The notes under the pieces: model-generated
What the model was told of the DNA's origin: nothing
Seen by the model: the letters and a program-made list of their open reading frames with translations, nothing else
Database searches by the model: none
Translations under genes and position numbers: made by a program
Shown here: piece after piece, positions 8,854 through 17,393 of the stretch
Layout of the letters: every line of letters begins with the position of its first letter
How positions within the stretch are numbered: the first letter of the stretch is position 1
Assembly (NCBI RefSeq): GCF_900101265.1
Contig: NZ_FMZS01000006.1
Coordinates: 186,001 to 250,000, forward strand
DNA: 64,000 nt
Origin: Massilia sp. PDC64
GTDB lineage: Bacteria > Pseudomonadota > Gammaproteobacteria > Burkholderiales > Burkholderiaceae_D
Reading direction: 5' to 3'

Positions 8854-10224
8854 TTACGGCGCGGCCGTCGCCGCCAGCGGCGCACCGCTCCAGCGGCGCA
8901 ACAGGGCCGCGAGCGTGGACGAGCGCTTGTCCTCGGGCGTGAGGACGGCCACCGCGGTCTGCAGGGCCTTGTCGTCGCGTGTGCCGAACGTGCGTGTCGA
9001 CTCCACCGGTTCGCGCTTCGCTTCGGGCGTCGTGGCCAGCGGTTGCGTCGCGGGCAGGTGCTTCGCGAGATCCGCTTCGCGCAGCAACAGGTCGTCGTCG
9101 GCGGCCACTGCGGGTGTCACGACGATGTCCGGTGTGACGCCGCGTGCCTGGATCTCGTGGCCGTTCGGCGTGAAGTAGCGCGCCACCGTGAACTTGATGC
9201 CGCTGTCCTCGTCCAGCCCGATGACCGACTGGATCGAGCCCTTGCCGAACGTGCGCGTGCCGATGACGGTGGCGCGGTGCTGGTCCTGCAGGGCGCCCGT
9301 GACCAGTTCCGCGGCCGACGCGGAGGCGCCGTTCACGAGCACCGTCAGCGGCACGGTGCGGGTCCACGCGGGCAGGCCGGCCAGCACGTCGGGCTGGCCC
9401 GGCTGGCGGTAGTAGCGCTCGTCGACCGTGACGGTGGCGTTGGCGCCCGGCTCGCGCCCGCGCGCCGAGAACAGCACGGTGCCCGGCTGCAAAAAGGCGC
9501 CGGCGACCGCGACGCCCGTCGCCACGAGGCCGCCCGGATCGTTGCGCAGGTCCAGGATCAGGCCGCGCGGCGTGTCCAGTTTTTTCAACGCTGCCGCCAG
9601 GTCGGCCGCCGTGGCGCCGCCGAATTCCGAGATGCGGATCCACGCGAGGCCCGGCGTCGCCATCTTCACGTGCACCGTGTCGTTGTGCAGGTCGGCGCGC
9701 GTGATGCGCAGCGTCTCGATCTTGTTGCGGCGCGCGATGCCGACGGCGACCACCGTCCCCGGCGCGCCGTGCATGCGCCGCGCGACGTCGTCGTTCGTCA
9801 TGCCGGCGACGGGCGCGCCGTCCACGGAGACGATCGTGTCGCCCGGCCGGATGCCCGCGCGTTCGGCCGGCGAGCCTTCGGTGGCGGACACCACGCGCAA
9901 CTGGTTGCGGTCGCCTTCGACCTCGATGCCGATGCCCACGTACTCGCCGCTGTTCTCGCGTCCGACGTCGCGCATGGCGTCCTTGTCCAGGTAGCGCGAG
10001 TGCGCATCGAGCGCGGCCAGCATGCCGGACAGGGCGCCGTCGAAGAGCGCCTTGTCGTCCGTCTCGCCGACGTAGTTCTGCTTGATCATGGCGTACGCGG
10101 CCAGCAGCCGCTCCACCTGCGCCTGCGGCAGTGTCAAGGAGGGCGCGGCCGTGTCGTCGGCGTGGGCCAGGGGCGAGCAGGCCAGGAAGAGGGCGCCGAT
10201 GGCGGCGAGCGCGGTGCGTTTCAT
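8854..10224 (-). CDS. S41 family C-terminal processing peptidase with PDZ domain
   Basis: A 456-residue exported serine protease of the CtpA/Prc group. A Sec signal peptide (about residues 1-22, MKRTALAAIGALFLACSPLAHA) is followed by an S41 N-terminal helical segment containing DAHSRYLD, a PDZ domain (about 95-180, with GIGIEVEG and GSPAERAGIRPGDTIVSVDG) and the catalytic domain. The nucleophile Ser is in NGASASAAELVTGAL and the general-base Lys in FGKGSIQ, the Ser-Lys dyad typical of the family; LILDLRNDPGG is also present. It should degrade or trim proteins in the periplasm. The length is normal. It is divergent from the Tat-exported phosphoesterase, with a phased-repeat element between them. 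Confidence 0.92.
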   Translation of the reverse strand: MKRTALAAIGALFLACSPLAHADDTAAPSLTLPQAQVERLLAAYAMIKQNYVGETDDKALFDGALSGMLAALDAHSRYLDKDAMRDVGRENSGEYVGIGIEVEGDRNQLRVVSATEGSPAERAGIRPGDTIVSVDGAPVAGMTNDDVARRMHGAPGTVVAVGIARRNKIETLRITRADLHNDTVHVKMATPGLAWIRISEFGGATAADLAAALKKLDTPRGLILDLRNDPGGLVATGVAVAGAFLQPGTVLFSARGREPGANATVTVDERYYRQPGQPDVLAGLPAWTRTVPLTVLVNGASASAAELVTGALQDQHRATVIGTRTFGKGSIQSVIGLDEDSGIKFTVARYFTPNGHEIQARGVTPDIVVTPAVAADDDLLLREADLAKHLPATQPLATTPEAKREPVESTRTFGTRDDKALQTAVAVLTPEDKRSSTLAALLRRWSGAPLAATAAP

Positions 10225-10271
10225 GGTGATCCTTTCGTCGATTCGTCCATGGCATTCTGGCCCGCCCGCGT

Positions 10272-10317
10272 GTTAAGCGAGGTTAAACGAGGGTAAATCG
10301 GCGTTAAGAAGTTGTAA
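10272..10317. promoter_or_regulatory. Five tandem G(T/G)TAA-type repeats phased at 10-11 bp
   Basis: Five copies of GTTAA, GTTAA, GGTAA, GTTAA and TGTAA start at 10272, 10282, 10292, 10303 and 10313, one DNA turn apart and all in the same orientation. Direct pentamer repeats spaced by one turn are the usual binding pattern of OmpR/PhoB-family response regulators (for example CpxR, GTAAA-N5-GTAAA). The element lies between the divergent S41 protease (start 10224) and the phosphoesterase (start 10398) and could control either or both. Which regulator binds is inference. Confidence 0.55.
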
Positions 10318-10397
10318 GCGTCCATGGACGATCTTTCTACTTTTCCTGCTGGCAAAAAGAACAGATAATCGGTTCTTTGCCGTCACAGGAGAACGCC

Positions 10398-12035
10398 ATG
10401 CAAGACCACGACGACCAGCCCTCCAGCCCCGCGCGCCGCCGCATCTTCCAGGCCGCGGCGGCCGTCGGCCTGTCGGCATCGATCGCGCCGGCCGCCGACG
10501 CGAAGCCCGTCAAGGCTGCGAAGCCGGCGGCCGGCTCGCTGGACGCCAAGCTGAAGGCGCACGTCAAGAACGTCGTCGTGATCTACCTGGAGAACCGCAG
10601 CTTCAACAACCTGTTCGCGGACTTTCCCGGACTCGCGCAACCGTTGTCGGCGGCGAACGTCGTCCCGCAGAAGGACCGCGACGGCAGCGTCCTGCCGGAA
10701 CTGCCGAAGATCTGGGGCGGCATGGTGCCGGCGCGCCAGAACATCGGCGGCAAGGATTACCTGATCAGGGAAGACGACATCCGGCACCTGCCGAACGCGC
10801 CGTTCAAGCTGACGGACGCCGCCGGCAAGCCGCTGCCGGAAGGGATCATCACGCGCGACCTGTGGCATCTGTTCTACCAGAACCAGATGCAGATCAACGG
10901 CGGCAGGAACGACGGCTTCGTGGCGTGGGGCGACAACGGCGCGCTGACGATGGGGCATTACGGCGAGACGTCGAAGAACCTGGGCCTGTGGCAGATCGCG
11001 CGCGAGTTCACCTTGTGCGACAACTTCTTCATGGGCGCGTTCGGCGGCTCCTACCTGAACCACCAGTTCCTGATCAGCGGCCGGGTGCCGGAATTCTTCG
11101 ATGCGGCGTCCACCCCGGCCAGATCGAAGATCGCCGTGCTGGAAGACGGCCCGACGGGCTACCGCCTCGCGCTGGCGCCGGATTCGCCGAGGTCCGCGCT
11201 GGAGGGCAAGCCGAAGTTCGTCAACAACGGCGCGATCACGCCGGACGGCTACGCGGTCAACACGATGGCGCCGCCGTTCCAGCCGAGCTGGGTGCGTCCG
11301 GCACCGGGCGGCGATGCGCAACTGGCCGATCCGCAGGACCCGGCCGTGCTGCCGCCGCAGACGTATCGAACGATCGGCGACCTGTTGTCCGAAAAAGGCG
11401 TCAGCTGGGCGTGGTACGCGGGCGCGTGGCAGGCGGCGCTGGACGGCCGCGGCGAAGGCGAGCGTCCGAACTTCCAGTTCCACCACCAGCCGTTCAACTA
11501 TTTCAAACAGTTCGGACCCGGCACCGCGGCGCGCGCCGAGCACCTGCGCGACGGCGGCATGGGCGACAGCCCGATCTCCAACAAATTCATCGCCGACGCC
11601 ATCGCCGGCAGGCTGCCGGCTGTTACGTTCTACAAGCCGCAGGGGAATTTGAACCTGCATGCGGGCTATTCGGATGTCGAATCGGGCGACGCCCACGTGG
11701 CCAACGTGATCGAACACCTGAAAAAATCGCCGCAGTGGAAGGACATGGTCGTCGTGGTCACCTTCGACGAGAACGGCGGCTGGTGGGACCACGTGGCGCC
11801 GCCGCAGGGCGACCGCTGGGGCCCGGGCTCGCGCATCCCGGCGATCGTCATCTCGCCGTACGCGAAGAAGGGTGCCGTCGATCACAACTTCTACGACACG
11901 ACGTCGATCCTGCGCTTCATCACGCGCCTGCACGGCTTGCCGTTGCTGGAAGGCCTGGCCGCGCGCAACGCGGCATTCGCGGCGCGCGGGGCGCGTCCGC
12001 CGGGCGACCTGACGGGCGCGCTGAGCTTCCGCTGA
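10398..12035 (+). CDS. Tat-exported phosphoesterase (acid phosphatase / phospholipase C family)
   Basis: A 545-residue enzyme of the alkaline-phosphatase superfamily branch that includes AcpA acid phosphatases and non-hemolytic phospholipases C. The N-terminus SPARRRIFQAAAAVGLSAS is a twin-arginine-type signal, suggesting folded export. Conserved motifs are VIYLENRSFNNLFADFPG near residue 55 (family metal-binding Glu-Asn) and VTFDENGGWWDHVAPP near residue 455, followed by GPGSRIPAIVISPYAKKG. The ATG at 10398 is chosen because AGGAGA lies 5 bases upstream; a TTG at 10377 has no such site. The protein probably releases phosphate from phosphomonoesters or phospholipids in the periplasm. It ends 3 bp from the convergent porin gene. 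Confidence 0.88.
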   Translation: MQDHDDQPSSPARRRIFQAAAAVGLSASIAPAADAKPVKAAKPAAGSLDAKLKAHVKNVVVIYLENRSFNNLFADFPGLAQPLSAANVVPQKDRDGSVLPELPKIWGGMVPARQNIGGKDYLIREDDIRHLPNAPFKLTDAAGKPLPEGIITRDLWHLFYQNQMQINGGRNDGFVAWGDNGALTMGHYGETSKNLGLWQIAREFTLCDNFFMGAFGGSYLNHQFLISGRVPEFFDAASTPARSKIAVLEDGPTGYRLALAPDSPRSALEGKPKFVNNGAITPDGYAVNTMAPPFQPSWVRPAPGGDAQLADPQDPAVLPPQTYRTIGDLLSEKGVSWAWYAGAWQAALDGRGEGERPNFQFHHQPFNYFKQFGPGTAARAEHLRDGGMGDSPISNKFIADAIAGRLPAVTFYKPQGNLNLHAGYSDVESGDAHVANVIEHLKKSPQWKDMVVVVTFDENGGWWDHVAPPQGDRWGPGSRIPAIVISPYAKKGAVDHNFYDTTSILRFITRLHGLPLLEGLAARNAAFAARGARPPGDLTGALSFR

Positions 12036-12038
12036 TCG

Positions 12039-13052
12039 TCAGAAGCGGTGCTGCATGCCGACGAGGACGCTGCGCTGCGAACTGCTGGATCCCACCTCGT
12101 CGCGCGCGAGGCTGACCAGCTGGCCGTGCCGCGCCTTCGCATGCGCGGCGGTCAGGTACAGGTCCGTCCGTTTCGACAGCGCGTAGCGCAGGCGCCCCAC
12201 GATCATGACCGGGTCGGCGTCCGTGCCGCGCGCGACGTTCAGGACGTCCTGGTAGTACACGGCGCCGGTCGCGGTGAGCCTCGGCGTGACGAGGTAGTTC
12301 GCGCCGCCCCAGTAGAGGCGCGCCCGCGCGTCCGGACCCGGCGCCGATGGGGCGAGCCGGTAATCGCGCATCGCGGCCTGCAGCTTCAGGCGGCCCGTGT
12401 CGACGAGCGCGCCCAGGTGCCACACCGTCGCGACGTCGCTCCGGTTTCCTTTCACCCGTTCGTATGTCACCACGACGGACACCGGCCCGGCCGCGTAGTT
12501 CGCCGCCACCGCGCCCTTGGCGCCGTCGCCCGTCGCCGCCTGCTCGCCCGCGCCATAGCTGGCGCCGAAGCTCAGGTTGCCCACCTTGCCCGCGTACTTG
12601 ATCATGTTGTCGAACGCCAGGGTCATGCCGTACTTGCTGGCGCCGCTCGCATTGCCCGTCGGTGCCCATGAATACATCGGCGCATAGCCCATCGGATCGT
12701 ACGGGAGCACGAAATCGTACACGGTCGTGAACGCGCGGCCGAGCAGCAGCGTGCCCCAGCGTCCCGCGAGGCCGACGGTGGCCTGGCGCTTGAACAGCGG
12801 GTTGTCGGCGACGCCCGTGTCGGCCGCGATGCCCATTTCCAGTTGAAACAGAGCCCTCGTGCCGCCACCGAGGTCCTCGCTGCCGACGAAGCCGAGGCGC
12901 GACGTGTTCATGCCGCCGGAATTCACGCGCAGCGTGTCGGATGTCCAGCCGGCGTTCATGTCGACGAGGCCGTAGACGGTCACGTTCGACTGGGCCTGCG
13001 CACCGGCGCAGACGGCCAGGCACCACGCCAGGTGCAATGGCGATGCTTTCAT
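12039..13052 (-). CDS. Gram-negative porin
   Basis: A 337-residue outer-membrane porin of the betaproteobacterial type. The signal peptide is about residues 1-20 (ending CAGAQA) and mature QSNVTVYGLVDMNAGW begins the first strand; the protein ends GMQHRF with the terminal Phe required for barrel assembly. Length and strand/turn pattern are those of a trimeric 16-stranded general porin. A good AGGAGAC ribosome binding site precedes the ATG. It lies 94 bp after the MFS gene on the same strand and is likely the last gene of the transketolase-MFS operon, giving outer-membrane entry for the same substrate. Confidence 0.92.
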   Translation of the reverse strand: MKASPLHLAWCLAVCAGAQAQSNVTVYGLVDMNAGWTSDTLRVNSGGMNTSRLGFVGSEDLGGGTRALFQLEMGIAADTGVADNPLFKRQATVGLAGRWGTLLLGRAFTTVYDFVLPYDPMGYAPMYSWAPTGNASGASKYGMTLAFDNMIKYAGKVGNLSFGASYGAGEQAATGDGAKGAVAANYAAGPVSVVVTYERVKGNRSDVATVWHLGALVDTGRLKLQAAMRDYRLAPSAPGPDARARLYWGGANYLVTPRLTATGAVYYQDVLNVARGTDADPVMIVGRLRYALSKRTDLYLTAAHAKARHGQLVSLARDEVGSSSSQRSVLVGMQHRF

Positions 13053-13146
13053 GCTTGTCTCCTTGGATTGTTGTACGTGTGGGGGCGTGCGCCGCCCCGG
13101 CCCCCACGCTATGCAAGGGGCCGTTACCGCAGGGGGAGGGAACCGC

Positions 13147-14463
13147 TCAGCGGTCGACGATCTGTTTCGGGACGAAGGCCAGCAGGCAGGCGCCCGCCAG
13201 CAGCACGCCGGACGTGAGCATCAGGCCCGCGCCCTGCTTGCCGGTGACGTCGTTCAGCCAGCCGACGAGGGAAGGGGAAAAGAAGCCGGCCAGGTTGGCG
13301 ATGCAGTTGATGGTGGCGATGCCCGCTGCCGCCGTCATGCCGCCGAGGAAGGCGGTGGGCAAGGTCCAGAACTGCGACGTGCAGCCGATCGCGCCGGCCG
13401 CGGCAAGGCTCAGCAGCACGAGCGCCGTGGCGACGCCGTCCGTGTACGGCAGGGCGAACAGCGCACCCGCCGCCACCAGCATCGGCACGCCGGTGTGCAG
13501 GCGCCGTGCCTTCGTGCGGTCGGAGCTGCGGCCGATCAGCGGGAGGCAGGCGAGGGCGACGAGATACGGGATCGCCGCCAGCAGGCCGACGGTGCCGGCA
13601 CCGCTGACACCCGCGTTCCGGACGATGGCCGGCAGCCAGAACGTGATGCCGTACTGGCCCATCACGATGCAGAAGTAGATGGCGGTGAGCAGCCACAAAC
13701 GGCGGTCGGACAGGAAGGCCGCGGCCGAATGGTGCGCCACCTTGTCGCCGTTCTCGCTGGCGAGGTTGCGCTGCAGGACGGCCTTTTCGTCCGGCGCGAG
13801 CCAGCGGGCGGCATCGATGCTGTCGTCCAGGTAGAACAGGATCGTCACACCCAGCAGCAGCGACGGCAGCGCTTCCAGCGCGAACAGCCATTGCCAGCCG
13901 CGCAGGCCGTGCACGCCGGAGAAGGTCTCGAGGATCCAGCCGGACAGCGGCGCGCCGACGATGCTCGCGAGCGGGATCGCCATGAAGAACAGCGCCATCA
14001 CCTTGGCGCGGCGCGCCTGCGGGAACCAGTATGTGATGTACAGGATGACGCCCGGCGCGAAGCCCGCTTCGGCCACGCCGAGCAGGAAGCGCATCACGTA
14101 GAACGGGGTGGGCGAGCTCACGACGCTGAAGCTGGCCGAGATGACGGCCCACGTGATCATGATGCGCGCGAGCCAGCGGCGCGCGCCGAAGCGGTGCAGG
14201 ATCAGGTTGCTGGGCACCTCGAACAGGAAGTAGCCGAGGAAGAAGATGCCGGCGCCGAGGCCGTAGACCGTGTCGCTCCAGCGCAGGTCGCTCAGCATCT
14301 GCAGCTTGGCGAAGCCCACGTTCACGCGGTCGAGGTAGGCCGCCAGGTAGCACAGCATGAGGAAGGGCACGAGCCGGCGCGTGACTTTCGCGTAGGCGCG
14401 CGTTTCGAGGTCCGTGGTGGCGGCCGCCAGAGCGGCCGGCGATGTGACGCTAGAAGTTTTCAT
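13147..14463 (-). CDS. MFS transporter (ACS-type)
   Basis: A 438-residue inner-membrane major facilitator transporter with about 12 membrane segments. The anion:cation symporter hallmarks are LDRVNVGFAKLQM and FEVPSNLILHRFGARRW, followed by AEAGFAPGVILYITYWFP. It resembles the transporter at 1817-3148 in the same positions, so both belong to one subfamily whose members usually import sugar acids, hydroxy acids or related anions. It lies between the split transketolase (81 bp upstream) and the porin, all on the minus strand, suggesting outer-membrane passage, inner-membrane uptake and catabolism of one substrate, which is not known. Confidence 0.9.
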   Translation of the reverse strand: MKTSSVTSPAALAAATTDLETRAYAKVTRRLVPFLMLCYLAAYLDRVNVGFAKLQMLSDLRWSDTVYGLGAGIFFLGYFLFEVPSNLILHRFGARRWLARIMITWAVISASFSVVSSPTPFYVMRFLLGVAEAGFAPGVILYITYWFPQARRAKVMALFFMAIPLASIVGAPLSGWILETFSGVHGLRGWQWLFALEALPSLLLGVTILFYLDDSIDAARWLAPDEKAVLQRNLASENGDKVAHHSAAAFLSDRRLWLLTAIYFCIVMGQYGITFWLPAIVRNAGVSGAGTVGLLAAIPYLVALACLPLIGRSSDRTKARRLHTGVPMLVAAGALFALPYTDGVATALVLLSLAAAGAIGCTSQFWTLPTAFLGGMTAAAGIATINCIANLAGFFSPSLVGWLNDVTGKQGAGLMLTSGVLLAGACLLAFVPKQIVDR

Positions 14464-14544
14464 CCGTGTCTCCAGATCGTTCTCATTGTGTCACGCGGCC
14501 GGCCGGAGGTCTTGGCGCCTCCTGTGCGCGGCCGCGCTTGCGGT

Positions 14545-15546
14545 TCAGCGCAGCCAGGACTTGATGCTGGCGGCCATCGCCTGTGTCGAGATGCCGTAGC
14601 GGTCGTGCAGGGTCGGCAGCGCGCCGGCGTCGAGGAAGGCGTCCGGCAGGGCGATCTGGCGGAACGCGGGGGCCACGCCAGCGCGCAGCAGGGTGCCCGC
14701 CACCGCTTCGCCCAGTCCGCCCACGACGGAATGGTTCTCGGCCACGACGACCAGCCGGCCGCTGCGTTTCGCCTCGCGGATGATCGCGTCCTCGTCGAGC
14801 GGCTTGATGGTGGGCGCGTGCAGCACGGCCACGCCGACGTTGTCCGCCTTGAGCGCCTCGGCCACTTCCAGCGCGCGCATCGTCATGATGCCACTGGAGA
14901 TGACGAGCACGTCGCGGCCGTCGCGCAGCAGTTTCGCCTTGCCGAGCTCGAACTTGTAGTCGTACTCGTTCAGCACGAGCGGTACCTTGCCGCGCAGCAG
15001 GCGCATGTAGACGGGGCCCTGGTGTGCCGCGATGGCGGCGACGGCCTGCTCGGTGTCGAGCGCATCGCACGGATCGACGATCGTGAGACCCGGCACGCCG
15101 CGGAAGATCGCGATGTCTTCCGTGGCCTGGTGGCTGGGACCGTAGCCCGTCGTCAGGCCCGGCAGCGCGCAGGCGATCTTGACGTTCAGGTTTTCTTCCG
15201 CGATCACCTGGTGGATGAAGTCGTAGGCGCGGCGCGACGCGAACACGGCGTACGTGGTCACGAACGGCGTAAAGCCTTCCTTGGCCATGCCGCCGGCGGC
15301 GCCCATCAGCAGCTGCTCCGCCATGCCCATCTGGAAGAAGCGTTCCGGATAGGCCTGCGCGAACAGGTGCAGGTCCGTGTACTTGGCCAGGTCGGCGCTC
15401 ATGCCGACGATGTCCTTGCGGTCGCGCGCCAGTTCCACCAGCGCGTTGCCGAACGGGGCGCTCTGCGTGCGCTGGCCTTCGGCCGCGATGGAGGCGATCA
15501 TCGCCGACGTGGTCAGGCGCGGTTTGTTCAGCGTTGCGGTGCTCAT
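14545..15546 (-). CDS. Transketolase, C-terminal subunit
   Basis: A 333-residue protein equal to the pyrimidine-binding (Pyr) and C-terminal domains of transketolase. It contains the Pyr-domain segment RFFQMGMAEQLLMGAAGG, whose Glu activates the thiamine diphosphate cofactor, and GYGPSHQATEDIAIFR. The C-terminal domain (about 200-333) includes VVVAENHSVVGGLGEAV. The enzyme transfers two-carbon ketol units between sugar phosphates. The start codon overlaps the stop of the N-terminal subunit gene (ATGA), so the two halves are translationally coupled and must assemble to form the active site. Split transketolases often serve specialised carbohydrate pathways rather than the housekeeping pentose phosphate pathway. 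Confidence 0.92.
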   Translation of the reverse strand: MSTATLNKPRLTTSAMIASIAAEGQRTQSAPFGNALVELARDRKDIVGMSADLAKYTDLHLFAQAYPERFFQMGMAEQLLMGAAGGMAKEGFTPFVTTYAVFASRRAYDFIHQVIAEENLNVKIACALPGLTTGYGPSHQATEDIAIFRGVPGLTIVDPCDALDTEQAVAAIAAHQGPVYMRLLRGKVPLVLNEYDYKFELGKAKLLRDGRDVLVISSGIMTMRALEVAEALKADNVGVAVLHAPTIKPLDEDAIIREAKRSGRLVVVAENHSVVGGLGEAVAGTLLRAGVAPAFRQIALPDAFLDAGALPTLHDRYGISTQAMAASIKSWLR

Positions 15547-16385
15547 GCCTGGTCTCCTGCGTGGTTGGCATCGAGGAGCGCGATGGCCTGCTGCCATTCG
15601 TCGGCTTCGACGCGGATGAAATGGTTCTTGTCGCGTTGTTCGAGGAACGGCACCCCGCTGCCCATCAGCGTGTCGAACAGGATCACGCGCGGCTGTGCCT
15701 GCGGATGGTTGCGGGCCGCGTCGAAGGCGGCCTTCACCGCGGCGATGTCGTTGCCGTCGGCGCGCTGCACGTACCAGCCGAACGATTCCCACTTCTGCAC
15801 GAGCGGCTCGAAGCCGAGGATCTTCGTCGACGGGCCGTCCGCCTGCTGGTTGTTGATGTCGACGAGCGTGATGAGGTTGCCGAGGCCGAAGTGGGCGGCG
15901 GACAGCGCCGCTTCCCACGTCGAGCCTTCGTCCAGTTCGCCGTCCGACATCGAGTTGTAGACGAAGGCCGGGTTGTTCTTCTGGCGCAGGCCCAGCGCCA
16001 TGCCGACGGCGATGGTGAGGCCCTGGCCCAGCGAGCCTCCCGAGATTTCCATGCCGGGCGTGTAGGTGGCCATGCCGGACATCGGCAGGCGGCTGTCGTC
16101 GCTGCCGTAGGTCTCGAGTTCCTCTTCCGGCAGGATGCCCGCTTCCAGCAGCGCGGCGTACAGCGCGATCGCATAATGGCCGTGCGACAGCAGGAATCGG
16201 TCGCGGCCTTCCCATTCCGGCGCTTCCGGCCGATAATGCAGCGCGTGCCGGTACGCGACGGCGAGGATGTCGGCCATGCCGAGCGCCTGCCCGACATAGC
16301 CCTGGCCCTGGACCTCGCCCATGCGCAGGGCGAAGCGGCGGATGCGGTAGGCCGCGCTTTTCAGAGCGGCGTGCGGATGTTCCAT
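15543..16385 (-). CDS. Transketolase, N-terminal (thiamine diphosphate-binding) subunit
   Basis: A 280-residue protein equal to the pyrophosphate-binding half of transketolase. It includes DRFLLSHGHYAIALYAALLEAG, SGGSLGQGLTIAVGMALG and the thiamine-diphosphate/Mg motif SDGELDEGSTWEAALSA...NLITLVDINNQQADG (GDG-type beginning SDGEL and ending in NN). It needs the downstream C-terminal subunit for activity. It is first in an operon tktN-tktC-MFS-porin. The 84 bp upstream are shared with a divergent LysR gene, which probably controls it. Confidence 0.92.
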   Translation of the reverse strand: MEHPHAALKSAAYRIRRFALRMGEVQGQGYVGQALGMADILAVAYRHALHYRPEAPEWEGRDRFLLSHGHYAIALYAALLEAGILPEEELETYGSDDSRLPMSGMATYTPGMEISGGSLGQGLTIAVGMALGLRQKNNPAFVYNSMSDGELDEGSTWEAALSAAHFGLGNLITLVDINNQQADGPSTKILGFEPLVQKWESFGWYVQRADGNDIAAVKAAFDAARNHPQAQPRVILFDTLMGSGVPFLEQRDKNHFIRVEADEWQQAIALLDANHAGDQA

Positions 16386-16469
16386 TGGTGTCTCCGGTTG
16401 CGGTTGTTCGAATGGGTCCAGTGTAGGAAGGGCCGCCCCGACCGTATAGCGAGTAATTCTTGGCGATAG

Positions 16470-17393
16470 ATGAAACCAGTTCAGCGATACCGCGCCTTGC
16501 GCAAGGCTTCACTCAAGGGACTGCAGGCGTTCGAGGCGGCCTACATGCACCGGTCGTTCGCGGCCGCCGCGCAGGAACTGTCGATCACGTCGTCCGCCGT
16601 CAGCCATTCGATCCAGACCCTGGAAGAGGCGCTGGGCACGTTGCTGTTCGAGCGCGCGCGGCGCGGCGTCGTGCCCACCGCCGAGGGCGCGCGCCTGTAC
16701 GACGTGATCCGGCGCTCGTTCGCCGACATCGACGACGAGCTGCGCACGATCCTCGACCGCAGCAGCCGCCAGCAGGTGGTGACGATCCAGTGCGCGCCCA
16801 GCTATGCGGCGATCTGGATCATGCCGCGCCTGCCCGCCTTCCTGCGCGCCCATCCGGAGATCGACGTGCGCCTGTGGGCCGTGCACCAGGCGCCGGATTT
16901 TTCCAACAGCGGGGTCGACGTGGCGGTGACGTATGGCCGGCCGCCCGCGTCGGCGGGCGTGCACGTGGAACCGATCGCGCAGGACGAGCGCTACGTGCCG
17001 GTGTGCAGTCCCGCGCTCGTCGAGGGCTGGACCCTGCCGCTGCCGCCGGGAGACATCGAGAATTTCTACCTGATCCAGAACGACGTCTCGCTGACGTCGT
17101 GGGACGACTGGATCGCGCGCTTCGCGCCGGACTGCGGCAGCCCCGTGCGGGGCCTGCGCCTGGACCGCGCCTTCATGACGCTCAGCGCGGCGGAAAATGG
17201 ACTCGGCATGTGCATCGAGAGCACGGTGCTCGTGCACGATTACCTGCGGCAGGGGAAGCTGGTGTGCCCGTTCGGCGAACTGGCCATCGAGGCGACCGCG
17301 CACCACCTGGCCATCCCGAAGAGCCGGGAAGGGTTGCAGGGGGTGCGGTCGGTCGTGGAGTGGATCCGGGGATTCGCGGATTTTTCTCAGTGA
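16470..17393 (+). CDS. LysR-family regulator (GcvA-like), divergent from transketolase operon
   Basis: A 307-residue LysR-type regulator. The N-terminal helix-turn-helix (about 15-75) reads LKGLQAFEAAYMHRSFAAAA then SAVSHSIQTLEEALGTLLFE, a pattern typical of the GcvA/AmpR branch. The effector-binding domain runs from about 100 to 300. It is divergent from the transketolase-MFS-porin operon across an 84-bp gap, the classic arrangement in which the regulator controls the adjacent operon and itself from one site. It converges with the SDR gene, the two stops being 1 bp apart. The inducer is unknown but is presumably the sugar-derived substrate of the operon. Confidence 0.9.
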   Translation: MKPVQRYRALRKASLKGLQAFEAAYMHRSFAAAAQELSITSSAVSHSIQTLEEALGTLLFERARRGVVPTAEGARLYDVIRRSFADIDDELRTILDRSSRQQVVTIQCAPSYAAIWIMPRLPAFLRAHPEIDVRLWAVHQAPDFSNSGVDVAVTYGRPPASAGVHVEPIAQDERYVPVCSPALVEGWTLPLPPGDIENFYLIQNDVSLTSWDDWIARFAPDCGSPVRGLRLDRAFMTLSAAENGLGMCIESTVLVHDYLRQGKLVCPFGELAIEATAHHLAIPKSREGLQGVRSVVEWIRGFADFSQ

